Positions 33,874 through 42,688 of a stretch of 64,000 nt of DNA are shown piece by piece. The stretch is from Rhodopseudomonas sp. BAL398 (GTDB lineage: Bacteria > Pseudomonadota > Alphaproteobacteria > Rhizobiales > Xanthobacteraceae), in the NCBI RefSeq assembly GCF_033001325.1, contig NZ_CP133111.1, positions 4,542,501-4,606,500 on the forward strand, in the 5' to 3' direction. A program made the translations under genes and the position numbers. Below the pieces are notes generated by a model, which was given only the letters and a program-made list of their open reading frames with translations, had not been told where the DNA came from and made no database searches. Positions within the stretch are counted from its first letter, which is position 1. The number at the start of each line of letters is the position of its first letter.

Positions 33874-36800
33874 CACGCCGCCTCCCGCTCGCCGACGCGC
33901 TCGACCGGGTAGCGCTCAAGCACTTTGGCAAGGATGGCCGCGCCGGTCGTATCGGTCGGCACGAACATCCGCAGCTTCCACGAGATGATCTCATGAAACA
34001 GGCCATAGGCCCGCAGGCGATCGCGCATGGCGTCGGTGAAGCCCGACAGCTCGATGCGGTTGGCGCCCATGACCCGAACGCGGCGAAGCTGAAGACCCTC
34101 GGTCAGATCGAGGATGGTCTTGCCGTCCATCAGCGCCATGAAGGCGTCATCGGGCGTCAGGGTTGACGTGCCGGCCGCGAGCGCGCCGGCCACCCAGGCG
34201 GAGGAGACGCGGCGGCCGACGATGCGCTCGCCGTCGTCGGTCTGGAGGCGATAGACCCGCGTCGACTCGTTCGGCAGCCGCTTCCAGATTGGCAGCAACA
34301 GCCCGCTGACGACATGGATGGTGCTATCGGCATACTCCGGCACCTCGGCGGCCTCGACGTCCCAGGCCGCTTTGAAGGCGATCCGCTCGGCCTGCACCCA
34401 ATGGGTCTCGTCCATCATCTTGATGGGAATGTTGTGCGCCTCCATCGGCCGGATCAGCCGCACGCGCCGTTCGATCTCGCCATCGTCCAGCATGATGCTG
34501 GTGGTTGGTATCTGCACGGCGGCGCGGCCCGAACGCTCGTTGACCAGCAGCTTCGCGCCCGGGTCATCGAGATGGTCGAGCGCCTCGGCCAGCGTCACGG
34601 GACGGTTTCGCTGGCGCTGGGTGATGGTCAGCAGCCGAGCCTCGGCCCCGGTGCCAGGATGAACGTGGATCGTTCGGCGGTCGGTGACGATGAAGCTCTC
34701 GGCCTGCAGCGTCTCCAGCCCGACGTCGTAGCTGCCCGAAGCGATTGCGCCTTCGATCTTGGCGTTCAGCAGCCGCTCGAACGCGGTGAACAGGACACCC
34801 TGAAGCTCGATGGTCAGCGCCAGCAACCTGTTGAGGAACGTCGTGATGGGCGGCAACTCATCCTTGATGCCGGTGGAATCCATCAGCGAGAGGCCCGTGG
34901 CATCCTCGAACATCTGGAGTGAGCACCCCTCGACCTTGCCGCGCACCAGCAGCAGGTAGAGCTGCCGCAGGGCGTCGCGGGCGTAGTGGCTCTCCAGATT
35001 GTCCTCGGGCCGGAACAGGCCTTGACCGCCCGTCTGGCGCTGGCCGCGCGTGATCGCGCCCAGGGTGTCGAGGCGGCGAGCGATGGTCGAGAGAAAGCGC
35101 TTTTCCGCCTTCACGTCCGTCGAGATCGGCCGGAACAGCGGTGGCTGCGCCTGGTTGGTCCGGTTGGTGCGGCCCAGGCCCTGAATGGCGGCGTCGGCCT
35201 TCCAGCCCGGCTCCAGCAGATAGTGGACGCGCAGGCGCTGGTTCCGCGCCGACAGATCGGCGTGGTAGCTGCGCCCGGTGCCGCCGGCGTCGGAGAAGAT
35301 CAGAATGCGTTTCTGATCATCCATGAAGGCTTGCGTCTCCGCCAGATTGGCCGAGGCGGCGCGGTTCTCCACGGCGAGGCGGTCGATGCCGCCGGGGCTG
35401 GTCATGGAGTCGGCACCCGACTTGCGGACGATGCGGCGCGAACGTCCCGTCACCTCTGCTACGACATCGGTGCCGAAGCGCTGGACGATCTGGTCGAGCG
35501 CGCCGGGGACGGGTGGCAGCGAAGCGAGCCTCTCGATCAGCCGGTCACGACGGGCAACGGCGTCGCGGCTTTCGACCGGCTGGCCGTCGCGAAACACCGG
35601 CCGCGACGACAGATTGCCCTCGCTGTCGGTGAAGGGCTCGTAGAGCTGCACCGGGAAGGAATGGGCGAGATAATCCAGAACATATTCGCGCGGGGTGATG
35701 TCCACCCGGACGTCGTTCCATTCCTCGGTCGGGATCTCCGCGAGCCGACGCTCCATCAGGGCTTCGCCGGTCGAAACGATCTGGATCACTGCGGCGTGGC
35801 CATCGGCCAGGTCCTGCTCGATCGACCGGATCAAGGTCGGCGTCTTCATCGAGGTCAGCAGATGACCGAAGAAGCGCTGCTTGGCGGATTCGAAGGCGGA
35901 GCGGGCGGCGGACTTGGCCTGCCGATTCAGCGTGCCGCTGTCACCGGTGATGTTGGCGGCCTGCATCGCGGCGTCGAGATTGTTATGGATGATGGCGAAG
36001 GCCCCGGCATAGGCGTCGTAGATCCGCGTCTGCTCGGGGGTAAGCTGGTGCTCGACCAGCTCGTATTCGACACCGTCATAGGAGAGCGACCGGGCCGTGT
36101 AGAGGCCGAGCGAGCGCAGGTCGCGGGCCAACACCTCCATCGCCGCCACGCCGCCATCTTCGATCGCCTCGACGAATTCGGCGCGGGTGGAGAACGGGAA
36201 GTCCTCGCCGCCCCAGAGGCCGAGGCGCTGGGCGTAGGCGAGATTGTGGACGGTGGTCGCGCCGGTCGCCGAGACATAGACGACGCGCGCATTCGGCAAG
36301 GCGTGCTGGAGCCGTAGGCCCGCGCGGCCCTGCTGCGAGGCGGCGACATCGCCGCGTTCGCCCTTGCCGCCAGCGGCGTTCTGCATGGCGTGGCTCTCGT
36401 CGAAGATGATTACTCCATCGAAGTCGGAGCCCAACCATTCGACGATCTGCTTGACGCGCGAAAGCTTACTCCCGCGGTCATCGGACCGTAGCGTGGCATA
36501 GGTGGTGAATAGGACGCCTTCCGACAGGCGGATGTCATTGCCCTGCGAGAAGCGCGACAGCGGCGTGACCAGCAGGCGTTCCATGCAGAGCGCCGACCAG
36601 TCGCGCTGGGCGTCTTCCAGCAGGTTGTCGGACTTCGATATCCACACCGCCTTTCGCCGGCCCTGCATCCAGTTGTCGAGGATGATGCCGGCCGACTGGC
36701 GGCCCTTGCCGGCGCCGGTGCCGTCACCGAGCATGAAGCCCCTGCGGAAACGCACGGCGTTCGGTGCATCATCGGGCGCGGCCGAGACGATGTCGAAGGT

Positions 36801-38237
36801 CTCGTCGAGCGTCCAAGAACCGGCGAGGAAATCGGAATGCGCCTCGCCGGCGTAGATGACGGTTTCGAGCTGTGCGTCGGAGAGAAGCCCGTCGGTGACG
36901 ATGTTGGCGGGCAGGCGCGGCCGATAGCTCGGTTTGGGCGGCGCGACCGAGGCCATCGCCACGGACTGCACGAGCTTGGTTGGGTGAGCCTGAGCGCCGG
37001 GAATACGGATCGCCTGCAATCCGTATTCTTCATAGATCGCATCGGTGATCCGGCCGTCTTCGGCGGGCGTCCAGTCCACGGTGTCATAAGCGAGTTCGAC
37101 ACCCTCGGGCTCAGCGACGGTGCGGGCCGGCGATGAGGCGGCGACGCGGGCGACGTAGCCGCGAATGGTCCGCGGAGCCGGCGCGGGCGAAGCCATGGTG
37201 GCGGCCACGGCCGGATCGACAGGCAGCCGCGCTGGGACGTGTTCGCCGATCCATCCGATGAGCGTCGCAACGTCGGGCGCGACGCCAGGCGAAGCCGGAA
37301 ACGCCGCCGCATCATCGGCCGGAACCTTGTCGATGACGGTCAGGCGGGTGTCGATGGTCGTGCCATGCTTGGCATAAACCGCGCCGTCGATCGCGGCGCT
37401 GAACACGACGCGGCCGTGTTCCTGCAGGCGGGCGAATGCGGCCCGCCACGCCGGCGCATCCGGCGCGAAGCTGGCTCCGGTGATCGTCACGAGGCGGCCG
37501 CCGTCGGCCAGGCGCGCAAGCGCTGAGGCGATATGGCGATAGGCGGCGTCAGCCATCCGGCCCGTTACATTCGCCATCACCGAGAACGGCGGGTTCATCA
37601 GGATGACGCTGGGCACGATGCGCGCGTCGAGATGATCGTCGATCTGGGCCGCGTCGAAGCGGGTGACGGGAATGGCGGGAAAGAGGTGGGACAGAAGATC
37701 GGCCCGGGTGTCGGCCAGCTCGTTGAGAACGAGCGCGCCCCCGGCCATCTCGGCCAGGACAGCGAGAAGGCCAGTGCCGGCGGATGGCTCCATCACGCGA
37801 TCGGCCGGCGTGACGGCGGCGGCGATCAGTGCCGCCACGCCGAGGGGCACCGGCGTCGAGAACTGCTGGAAGGACTGACTTTCCTCCGATCGCCGTGTGT
37901 GCGTGGGTAGAAGGTTGGCGACCTTTGCCAGCATCGGCAGGGCTGCGGCCGGAGACTCGGCTTTGCGGAAAAGCGCGGTTCCGTATTTGCGCAGGAACAG
38001 GATCGTCGCGACTTCGCAGGCCTCGTAGGCGGACTTCCAGTCCCAGGCGCCCGTCGTGTCGGAGGCGCCAAAGGCCTGTTCCATGACAATGCGCAGGATC
38101 GCGGCGCTGACTGGCCGGCCCTGTTCCAGATGGGGAAGGAGTTGCCCGGCGGCGGCCAGGATCGCGGCGGAAACGGGCCTTTCCGGCGCGAGCGGAAGCG
38201 AAGCCGCCGAGGCGGCGGGACGGGGAGCATAAAGCAT
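33873..38237 (-). CDS. Strawberry-notch-like helicase with N-terminal methylase domain
   Basis: 1454 residues. Residues about 120-320 form an adenine-methyltransferase-like domain: EPSAGTGLL (150-158) and ILMNPPF (212-218). The helicase region has Walker A GDGTGAGKGRQSAG at about 500 and VIIFDESHAMQNAAGG at about 610 (DESH box), then KRILIFSDAGGTGRSYHADLSARNQRLRVHYLLEPGW and QGLGRTNRTNQAQPPLFRP, which are the strawberry-notch C-terminal markers. Very conserved in Tn4371-like elements of alphaproteobacteria; presumed to act on incoming DNA, possibly with anti-defence function. An element shared with two other genes lies in its leader. Confidence 0.93.
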   Translation of the reverse strand: MLYAPRPAASAASLPLAPERPVSAAILAAAGQLLPHLEQGRPVSAAILRIVMEQAFGASDTTGAWDWKSAYEACEVATILFLRKYGTALFRKAESPAAALPMLAKVANLLPTHTRRSEESQSFQQFSTPVPLGVAALIAAAVTPADRVMEPSAGTGLLAVLAEMAGGALVLNELADTRADLLSHLFPAIPVTRFDAAQIDDHLDARIVPSVILMNPPFSVMANVTGRMADAAYRHIASALARLADGGRLVTITGASFAPDAPAWRAAFARLQEHGRVVFSAAIDGAVYAKHGTTIDTRLTVIDKVPADDAAAFPASPGVAPDVATLIGWIGEHVPARLPVDPAVAATMASPAPAPRTIRGYVARVAASSPARTVAEPEGVELAYDTVDWTPAEDGRITDAIYEEYGLQAIRIPGAQAHPTKLVQSVAMASVAPPKPSYRPRLPANIVTDGLLSDAQLETVIYAGEAHSDFLAGSWTLDETFDIVSAAPDDAPNAVRFRRGFMLGDGTGAGKGRQSAGIILDNWMQGRRKAVWISKSDNLLEDAQRDWSALCMERLLVTPLSRFSQGNDIRLSEGVLFTTYATLRSDDRGSKLSRVKQIVEWLGSDFDGVIIFDESHAMQNAAGGKGERGDVAASQQGRAGLRLQHALPNARVVYVSATGATTVHNLAYAQRLGLWGGEDFPFSTRAEFVEAIEDGGVAAMEVLARDLRSLGLYTARSLSYDGVEYELVEHQLTPEQTRIYDAYAGAFAIIHNNLDAAMQAANITGDSGTLNRQAKSAARSAFESAKQRFFGHLLTSMKTPTLIRSIEQDLADGHAAVIQIVSTGEALMERRLAEIPTEEWNDVRVDITPREYVLDYLAHSFPVQLYEPFTDSEGNLSSRPVFRDGQPVESRDAVARRDRLIERLASLPPVPGALDQIVQRFGTDVVAEVTGRSRRIVRKSGADSMTSPGGIDRLAVENRAASANLAETQAFMDDQKRILIFSDAGGTGRSYHADLSARNQRLRVHYLLEPGWKADAAIQGLGRTNRTNQAQPPLFRPISTDVKAEKRFLSTIARRLDTLGAITRGQRQTGGQGLFRPEDNLESHYARDALRQLYLLLVRGKVEGCSLQMFEDATGLSLMDSTGIKDELPPITTFLNRLLALTIELQGVLFTAFERLLNAKIEGAIASGSYDVGLETLQAESFIVTDRRTIHVHPGTGAEARLLTITQRQRNRPVTLAEALDHLDDPGAKLLVNERSGRAAVQIPTTSIMLDDGEIERRVRLIRPMEAHNIPIKMMDETHWVQAERIAFKAAWDVEAAEVPEYADSTIHVVSGLLLPIWKRLPNESTRVYRLQTDDGERIVGRRVSSAWVAGALAAGTSTLTPDDAFMALMDGKTILDLTEGLQLRRVRVMGANRIELSGFTDAMRDRLRAYGLFHEIISWKLRMFVPTDTTGAAILAKVLERYPVERVGEREAA

Positions 38238-38243
38238 TGTGAG

Positions 38244-38333
38244 GACCTCTGAGAGCGGAGACGGACAAGCCAGCCGGCGCTCTCTCTCAACCGGACGGGC
38301 TCAACCCGTCTCGGCCGTCCTCTGCCTCTCAGA
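38244..38333 (-). promoter_or_regulatory. Shared leader element, copy A (before the large helicase gene)
   Basis: On the minus strand this leader contains GAGAGGCAGAGG (complement of 38319-38330), GACGGGTTG (38302-38310) and GGTTGAGAGAGAG (about 38279-38292). The same ordered blocks occur before the ParB-like gene (44828-44907) and the DUF932 gene (46192-46272). Likely a common cis-acting RNA or protein-binding leader. Confidence 0.55.
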
Positions 38334-38357
38334 TCTGGTTTCCAGGCCACATCTTTG

Positions 38358-39139
38358 CTAGGCCGTGTGGACGAATTTGACCAAGCATAGACCGGCAGCG
38401 AAGCTGACGATTGATCGGAAATTCTGTGCGGTTTTTTCGCATCGCAGAGCGACGCGTTTGAAGCGCTTGAGCCGTCCGAAGCCCTGCTCGATACGGGCGC
38501 GGGCCTTGTAGAGCGTCTTGGCGAAGAAGGCAGGCTTATTCTTCTCGTTGACTTTGTGAGGAATCACCGGGGCGATACCGCGCGCTCGTGAGGCGGCGCG
38601 ATTGGCTTTGCTGGAATAGCCTTTGTCCCCCAGCGCGGCGCGTGGGGTGATGTCTGGCCCCATGTCGAGCAGGGTCACGAAACGGGTTGTGTCCGCAACC
38701 TGGCCGCCGGTCAGATCGAACGCGATGATCCCGCCCGAATTGTCCGATTTGGCGTGGATTTTCGTCGTGAACCCACCGCGCGAGCGGCCGAGCGCCTGGC
38801 CTTGCTGCCCCCTTTTGCGCCGGCCGCCGAGACATGGGCGCGCACGATGGTGGAATCGAACATCTGGATCAAATGGGCAGATGCGCTCATCTCGGCCAGT
38901 GTGTCGAAGAAGGCTTCGAACACGCCGGCCTTGCTCAGCCGGTCAAAGCGCTTCCAGACCGAGTTCCAGTGGCCGAAGCGCTCCGGCAACGCGCGCCAGC
39001 GCACATTCTCCACCGGGAAGAAGTGCATCGCTTCCAGAAACAACCGGTCGTCCGCTGCCTTGCGGCCCCGCAAGGGCAGGCAGGCGCGGAAAATCTCCAG
39101 CGTGTTCGTCCAATCCGCATCCGTCATTTTCGTAGACAT
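38358..39139 (-). CDS. IS5-family transposase, expressed by -1 frameshift
   Basis: Frame 1 starts at the ATG at 39139 (MSTKMTDADWTNTLEIFRACLPLRGRK) and covers the N-terminal DUF4096-like part and the first Asp (MFDSTIVRAHVSAAGAKGG). The catalytic remainder (GDKGYSSKANRAASRARGIAPVIP, KARARIEQGFGRLKRFKRV) is in the -1 frame. A slippery AAAAGGGGGC run (complement of 38807-38816) lies at the crossover; the joined product would be 260 residues. Its stop codon TAG is supplied by the CTAG target at 38358-38361, not by the element. Confidence 0.85.
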
Positions 39140-39233
39140 CGCCGACCTCCAAATCAGTCGGCATCTTATGAATCAGACTGGATCCGTCCGCGGAACCCCA
39201 AAATCTGTACCTGAGTCAATTCGTCCACACAGC
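38362..39233 (-). mobile_element. IS5-family (IS427-type) insertion sequence
   Basis: Terminal inverted repeats GCCGTGTGGACGAATTTGAC (left) and, on the other strand, GCTGTGTGGACGAATTGAC (right). CTAG lies at both ends (38358-38361 and 39234-39237) as target duplication. The size, about 870 bp, and the two-frame transposase fit the IS427 group. It sits tail-to-head with the next insertion sequence, sharing one CTAG. Confidence 0.88.
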
Positions 39234-39237
39234 CTAG

Positions 39238-40667
39238 CACTACTTTGGCAGAATGTCCGTTTTGGGATTCCCAAGCGGCAAAATCCCTGATTCATGGGGA
39301 GCCAGCTTTTCTGGAGGCTGGCGATGGAATCGGACTGGCGGAGCGAGTTGGAGGCGTGGCTTGCGCCGTTTGTGGCGGCGTTGCGGAACAAGACACGTGG
39401 GCGGATGTGTCCGGCCTACATAGCGGGCTTGATTGGTCCAGGTGATCGCAAGAGTGTGCAGCCGATGGCCGCGCGCGACGGCGAGGTCAGCTACGATCGG
39501 CTGCATCATTTCATCGGTAGCGGCATCTGGGACGAAGCTCCGCTGGAGACGGCATTGCTTGCCGAGGCCGACAGCCAGGTCGGTGGCGAGGATGCCTGGC
39601 TGATCATTGACGATACCACCTTGCCGAAGAAGGGCAGTCATTCGGTAGGGGTAGCACCGCAATATGCCTCGGCGCTCGGCAAGAACGCCAACTGCCAGAC
39701 GCTGGTATCGCTGACCTTGGCATCGCGTGAAGTGCCGGTCATGGTAGGCTTGCGGCTATTCCTGCCGGAGAGTTGGACTTCCGATTTGGCCCGGCTTGAT
39801 CGCGCCGGTGTGCCCGACGGCCATCATGCCTACAGGACCAAGCCGGAGATCGCGCTGGCCGAGATCGACAGGGTTCGTTCCGCTGGTGTTCGCTTTGGCT
39901 GCGTTCTCGCTGATGCAGGGTATGGCCTCTCTGGCCACTTCCGCCAGGGTCTGAGCGAGCGCGGCCTTACCTGGGCCGTCGGCATACCGTTCAAGCAGAA
40001 GGTCTACCCCGCGGATGTCACGATGATCTTTCCCGTCGCCGGGCGAGGCCGTCCTCGCAAGAACGCGATACCGGACATCACCTCGGTATCGGCGCAGACC
40101 ATGCTGGAGGCGGCGCCATGGCGCAAGGTCAGCTGGCGGCGCGGGACAAAGGGACGGCTCTCCGCCCGCTTCGCTGCGATTCGTGTTCGGGTCGCAGACG
40201 GACCACCACAGCGTATCCATGATATGGGCGCCCAGCACCTGCCCGGCGAAGAGGTCTGGCTCATCGGCGAACATCGCTCGACCGGTGAGCGCAAGTATTA
40301 CCTGTCCAATCTCCCGGGCGAGACGCCGATCAAGCAGCTGGCCGGCGCCATCAAGGCTCGTTGGATCTGCGAGCAGGCGCACCAGCAACTCAAGGAAGAA
40401 CTCGGCCTCGACCATTTTGAGGGCCGATCATGGAAAGGCCTGCATCGACACGCGCTGTTGTCGATGATCGCCTTCGCCTTCCTTCAGTTCCTCCGCCTCA
40501 AACAGGCCAAGGGGGGAAAAAAGAGGCCCAGGACCGCCACCGCAGCCGAGCCTTCCCAAAATCAGGCAAGCCATCATTGACCGGATCGCGAAGCCCCCAG
40601 ATCGACCATGTCCCCACTGCGGGAGCAGGCCGTCCGATCCATCGCAAAAAAATCTGCCAAAGTAGTG
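39238..40667 (+). mobile_element. IS701-family insertion sequence
   Basis: Perfect terminal inverted repeats CACTACTTTGGCAGA (left, from 39238) and its complement (right, ending 40667). CTAG flanks both sides (39234-39237 and 40668-40671), the 4-bp YTAR-type duplication known for IS701. It carries one intact transposase gene. Confidence 0.9.
39324..40580 (+). CDS. IS701-family transposase
   Basis: 418 residues from the ATG at 39324 (GGAGG 6 nt upstream; an in-frame ATG at 39294 is less favoured). MESDWRSELEAWLAPFVAAL is the usual start. The DDE_5 nuclease core shows WLIIDDTTLPKKGSHSVGVAPQY (first Asp), FGCVLADAGYGLSGHFRQ (second Asp) and CEQAHQQLKEELGLDHFEGRSWKGLHRH (Glu). Intact and probably functional. 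It lies between the IS5-type element and the histidine kinase gene. Confidence 0.93.
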   Translation: MESDWRSELEAWLAPFVAALRNKTRGRMCPAYIAGLIGPGDRKSVQPMAARDGEVSYDRLHHFIGSGIWDEAPLETALLAEADSQVGGEDAWLIIDDTTLPKKGSHSVGVAPQYASALGKNANCQTLVSLTLASREVPVMVGLRLFLPESWTSDLARLDRAGVPDGHHAYRTKPEIALAEIDRVRSAGVRFGCVLADAGYGLSGHFRQGLSERGLTWAVGIPFKQKVYPADVTMIFPVAGRGRPRKNAIPDITSVSAQTMLEAAPWRKVSWRRGTKGRLSARFAAIRVRVADGPPQRIHDMGAQHLPGEEVWLIGEHRSTGERKYYLSNLPGETPIKQLAGAIKARWICEQAHQQLKEELGLDHFEGRSWKGLHRHALLSMIAFAFLQFLRLKQAKGGKKRPRTATAAEPSQNQASHH

Positions 40668-40675
40668 CTAGTGCT

Positions 40676-40691
40676 GTGCTTATATAAGCAC
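40676..40691. promoter_or_regulatory. Perfect 16-bp palindrome upstream of the HWE kinase
   Basis: GTGCTTATATAAGCAC is its own reverse complement. It lies 4 bp from the right CTAG of the IS701 element and 55 bp before the kinase start, so it may be an operator, or a marker of the original insertion region. Confidence 0.5.
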
Positions 40692-40746
40692 CGAGTATTC
40701 AAGAGATGCTGCGACCCTGAGGCGGCACGGCAGGAGGCCGCTCCGA

Positions 40747-41835
40747 GTGAACAGTAATAATGGCAAGAGCGATCCTGACGATATGCAGGCAAGCACGACG
40801 ATGTTTCATAGCCAACCCACGAAAGTATCGGGCGGACCTGTGCATTTCGAGGCTGCGGAAAGCGATCCGGATCCCCGCGATTGGTTGGCCGCGATCATTG
40901 ATGGGTCTGAGGATGCTATCATCAGCAAGGATCTCGGAGGCATCATCCGAAGCTGGAATCTCGGCGCGGCGCGCGTGTTCGGCTATTCGGCTGACGAAAT
41001 TGTCGGACGTCCGATCACGATCCTCATTCCGGAAGAGCGGCTCGACGAAGAGCCGGCAATTCTCGGCAAAATCCGGCAGGGCGAGCGGGTCGATCATTTC
41101 GAGACCCAGCGGCGACGCAAGGATGGCTCCCTTGTCGATCTGTCCCTGACGGTCTCTCCGATCCGAAATACCAGCGGTGTGATTGTCGGGGCGTCGAAGA
41201 TTGCCCGCGACATAACCGAACAACGGCAGGCTCAGGAGAAGCAGCGCCTCCTGTTCAGCGAGATGCAGCATCGCGTTAAGAACCTCTTCGCGCTCACGGC
41301 GGGCATCGTCACGTTGAGTGCCAAGTCGGGGGCAAGCACTGACGAAATAGTCCGGATCATCCACGAGCGGCTCAGCGCGCTTTCCCGCGCTCATGATTTA
41401 ACGATGTCCGACGCAGGGGCCAGAGGCTTGGACGAACGGGCTATAAGCTTGCCTGCGCTTTTGGGGGCGATCCTGGAGCCTTATGCGGATCAGGAGAGGA
41501 TCATCATCGAGGGCGCAGCTCCGATGGTTAGCGGCAAGGCGCTGACCAACATTGCGCTTCTGCTGCACGAACTGGCGACGAACGCGGCCAAGTACGGCTG
41601 TCTGTCGGTTCAGGACGGCCAGCTTCAGGTACAGGTCTTGCAACAAGATGGTGGGGTCAGGCTGACCTGGGTTGAAACGTGCGGGCTGCACATCGTTGCT
41701 CCGGAGACGGCGGGCTTCGGCAGCCGCCTGGAAAAGAGTCTAACGATTGCGCTTGGGGCCGCTATCGATCGCGAATGGCGATCTGACGGGCTGACTGTGC
41801 TGGTCAGCGTTCCGGAGAAAAACCTGTCGAGTTGA
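40747..41835 (+). CDS. PAS-HWE family histidine kinase
   Basis: 362 residues from a GTG at 40747 with GGAGG upstream. A PAS domain covers about residues 45-160 (WLAAIIDGSEDAIISKDLGGIIRSWNLGAARVFGYSADEIVGRPI, with the GASKIARDITEQRQAQ end). The HWE/HisKA_2 dimerisation region has the phospho-His in EMQHRVKNLFALTAGIV near residue 175, and the ATPase has LLLHELATNAAKYGCL (N box). No membrane segment, so a cytoplasmic sensor, perhaps light- or redox-responsive through the PAS pocket. No response regulator is adjacent. Cargo beside the insertion sequences. Confidence 0.93.
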   Translation: MNSNNGKSDPDDMQASTTMFHSQPTKVSGGPVHFEAAESDPDPRDWLAAIIDGSEDAIISKDLGGIIRSWNLGAARVFGYSADEIVGRPITILIPEERLDEEPAILGKIRQGERVDHFETQRRRKDGSLVDLSLTVSPIRNTSGVIVGASKIARDITEQRQAQEKQRLLFSEMQHRVKNLFALTAGIVTLSAKSGASTDEIVRIIHERLSALSRAHDLTMSDAGARGLDERAISLPALLGAILEPYADQERIIIEGAAPMVSGKALTNIALLLHELATNAAKYGCLSVQDGQLQVQVLQQDGGVRLTWVETCGLHIVAPETAGFGSRLEKSLTIALGAAIDREWRSDGLTVLVSVPEKNLSS

Positions 41836-41931
41836 GTTTGTCTCAAGGCGTCAGGTGCAGTCCAACAGCGCCAGATCCCCGCTTCCGCAGCGAGAAGCCG
41901 GATCTGGAAGTTGGCACGGGCGTGATCGGGA

Positions 41932-42333
41932 TCAGCGCACACCTCCTTCGGCGAGCCAGCGGCCGGTGCTCATCCATTCGATCGTGCGGCCCGTGCTGAG
42001 ATCCAGCAGATGGGCGCCGCCGGAATAGCCGTCGACGACAGGCTCCGAGGCAATCCCGGCCCACTGAAACCCCCAGGTGCCGGTAAGCGCGAACGTCTCG
42101 GCGCAGCGCGTGACGTAGGTGATCAGCAATTGCGGATCGGCGGTGCCGGGATCACGAAGCCAAAGGCGCGTCGCGCCGTGCTCGGGTGTCAGGGAGAGCA
42201 GGAACGGCTCGGCGGGTGGGTCCTCGCGAGCGTTCTCAGCCATCAGCGCAGTGTAGATGTCGAAGGCCCTTGCGACATTGGTGGCCGAGCCAACGTCGAG
42301 CAGGCAGGAAAAGCGGGTGAGATAGGCGGGCAT
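41932..42333 (-). CDS. Conserved protein of unknown function
   Basis: 133 residues: MPAYLTRFSCLLDVGSATNVARAFDIYTALMAENAREDPPAEPFLLSLTPEHGATRLWLRD, with GTWGFQWAGIASEPVVDGYSGGAHLLDLSTGRTIEWM. No family name comes to mind; proteins like this stand behind ParB-like/DUF932 genes in related elements. Mixed alpha/beta with no export signal. A terminator lies upstream (42351-42378), so it is transcribed separately from the ParB-like gene. Confidence 0.72.
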   Translation of the reverse strand: MPAYLTRFSCLLDVGSATNVARAFDIYTALMAENAREDPPAEPFLLSLTPEHGATRLWLRDPGTADPQLLITYVTRCAETFALTGTWGFQWAGIASEPVVDGYSGGAHLLDLSTGRTIEWMSTGRWLAEGGVR

Positions 42334-42350
42334 GTCGGGCTCCTGAAACG

Positions 42351-42378
42351 AAAAGAGCCCGGCGCTGGGGCCGGGCTC
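42351..42378 (-). terminator. Rho-independent terminator, minus strand
   Basis: GAGCCCGGC (42355-42363) pairs with GCCGGGCTC (42370-42378) around a 6-nt loop. On the minus strand the stem is followed by TTTTCGTTT. It closes the run DUF932/ParB-like/73-aa gene and separates it from the 133-aa gene. Confidence 0.8.
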
Positions 42379-42406
42379 GGAGGGGTCGGGTTCGTGGTTG
42401 CAGGGG

Positions 42407-42628
42407 CTAATAGCCGAACTGCCGGGACGGCCAGGACCGGCCGTCGTCGGCGGCCGTGACGGCCTGGTTCAGGTTTTCGGGATCGCCCTCGACCACGATG
42501 GGGTCGCGAACAGGCGTCTCGTCGATGACGGTCACGCGGGCAACGAGGCCATCCTCGACCTCGACATGAACGGGCACGAGATACTGGAAGACGACGTGCC
42601 GGGTCGGCACTGGGCTGATTTGCACCAC
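42407..42628 (-). CDS. Small conserved protein following the ParB-like gene
   Basis: 73 residues, MVQISPVPTRHVVFQYLVPVHVEVEDGLVARVTVIDETPVRDPIVVEGD, then NLNQAVTAADDGRSWPSRQFGY. Mostly beta in appearance. I do not know a function. It stands 61 bp behind the ParB-like gene, from which it is separated by a 9-bp-stem hairpin, and is followed by a rho-independent terminator. Confidence 0.7.
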   Translation of the reverse strand: MVQISPVPTRHVVFQYLVPVHVEVEDGLVARVTVIDETPVRDPIVVEGDPENLNQAVTAADDGRSWPSRQFGY

Positions 42629-42656
42629 GCGGAAGCTCCTGCGATTGGAGGAAGGT

Positions 42657-42681
42657 GCGGAGCGGCCGAAACCCGCTCCGC
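42657..42681 (-). terminator. Hairpin after the ParB-like gene
   Basis: GCGGAGCGG (42657-42665) pairs with CCGCTCCGC (42673-42681) around a 7-nt loop, 8 bp after the ParB-like stop. It has no T tract, so it may reduce rather than end transcription into the 73-aa gene. Confidence 0.55.
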
Positions 42682-42688
42682 TTGTCCG

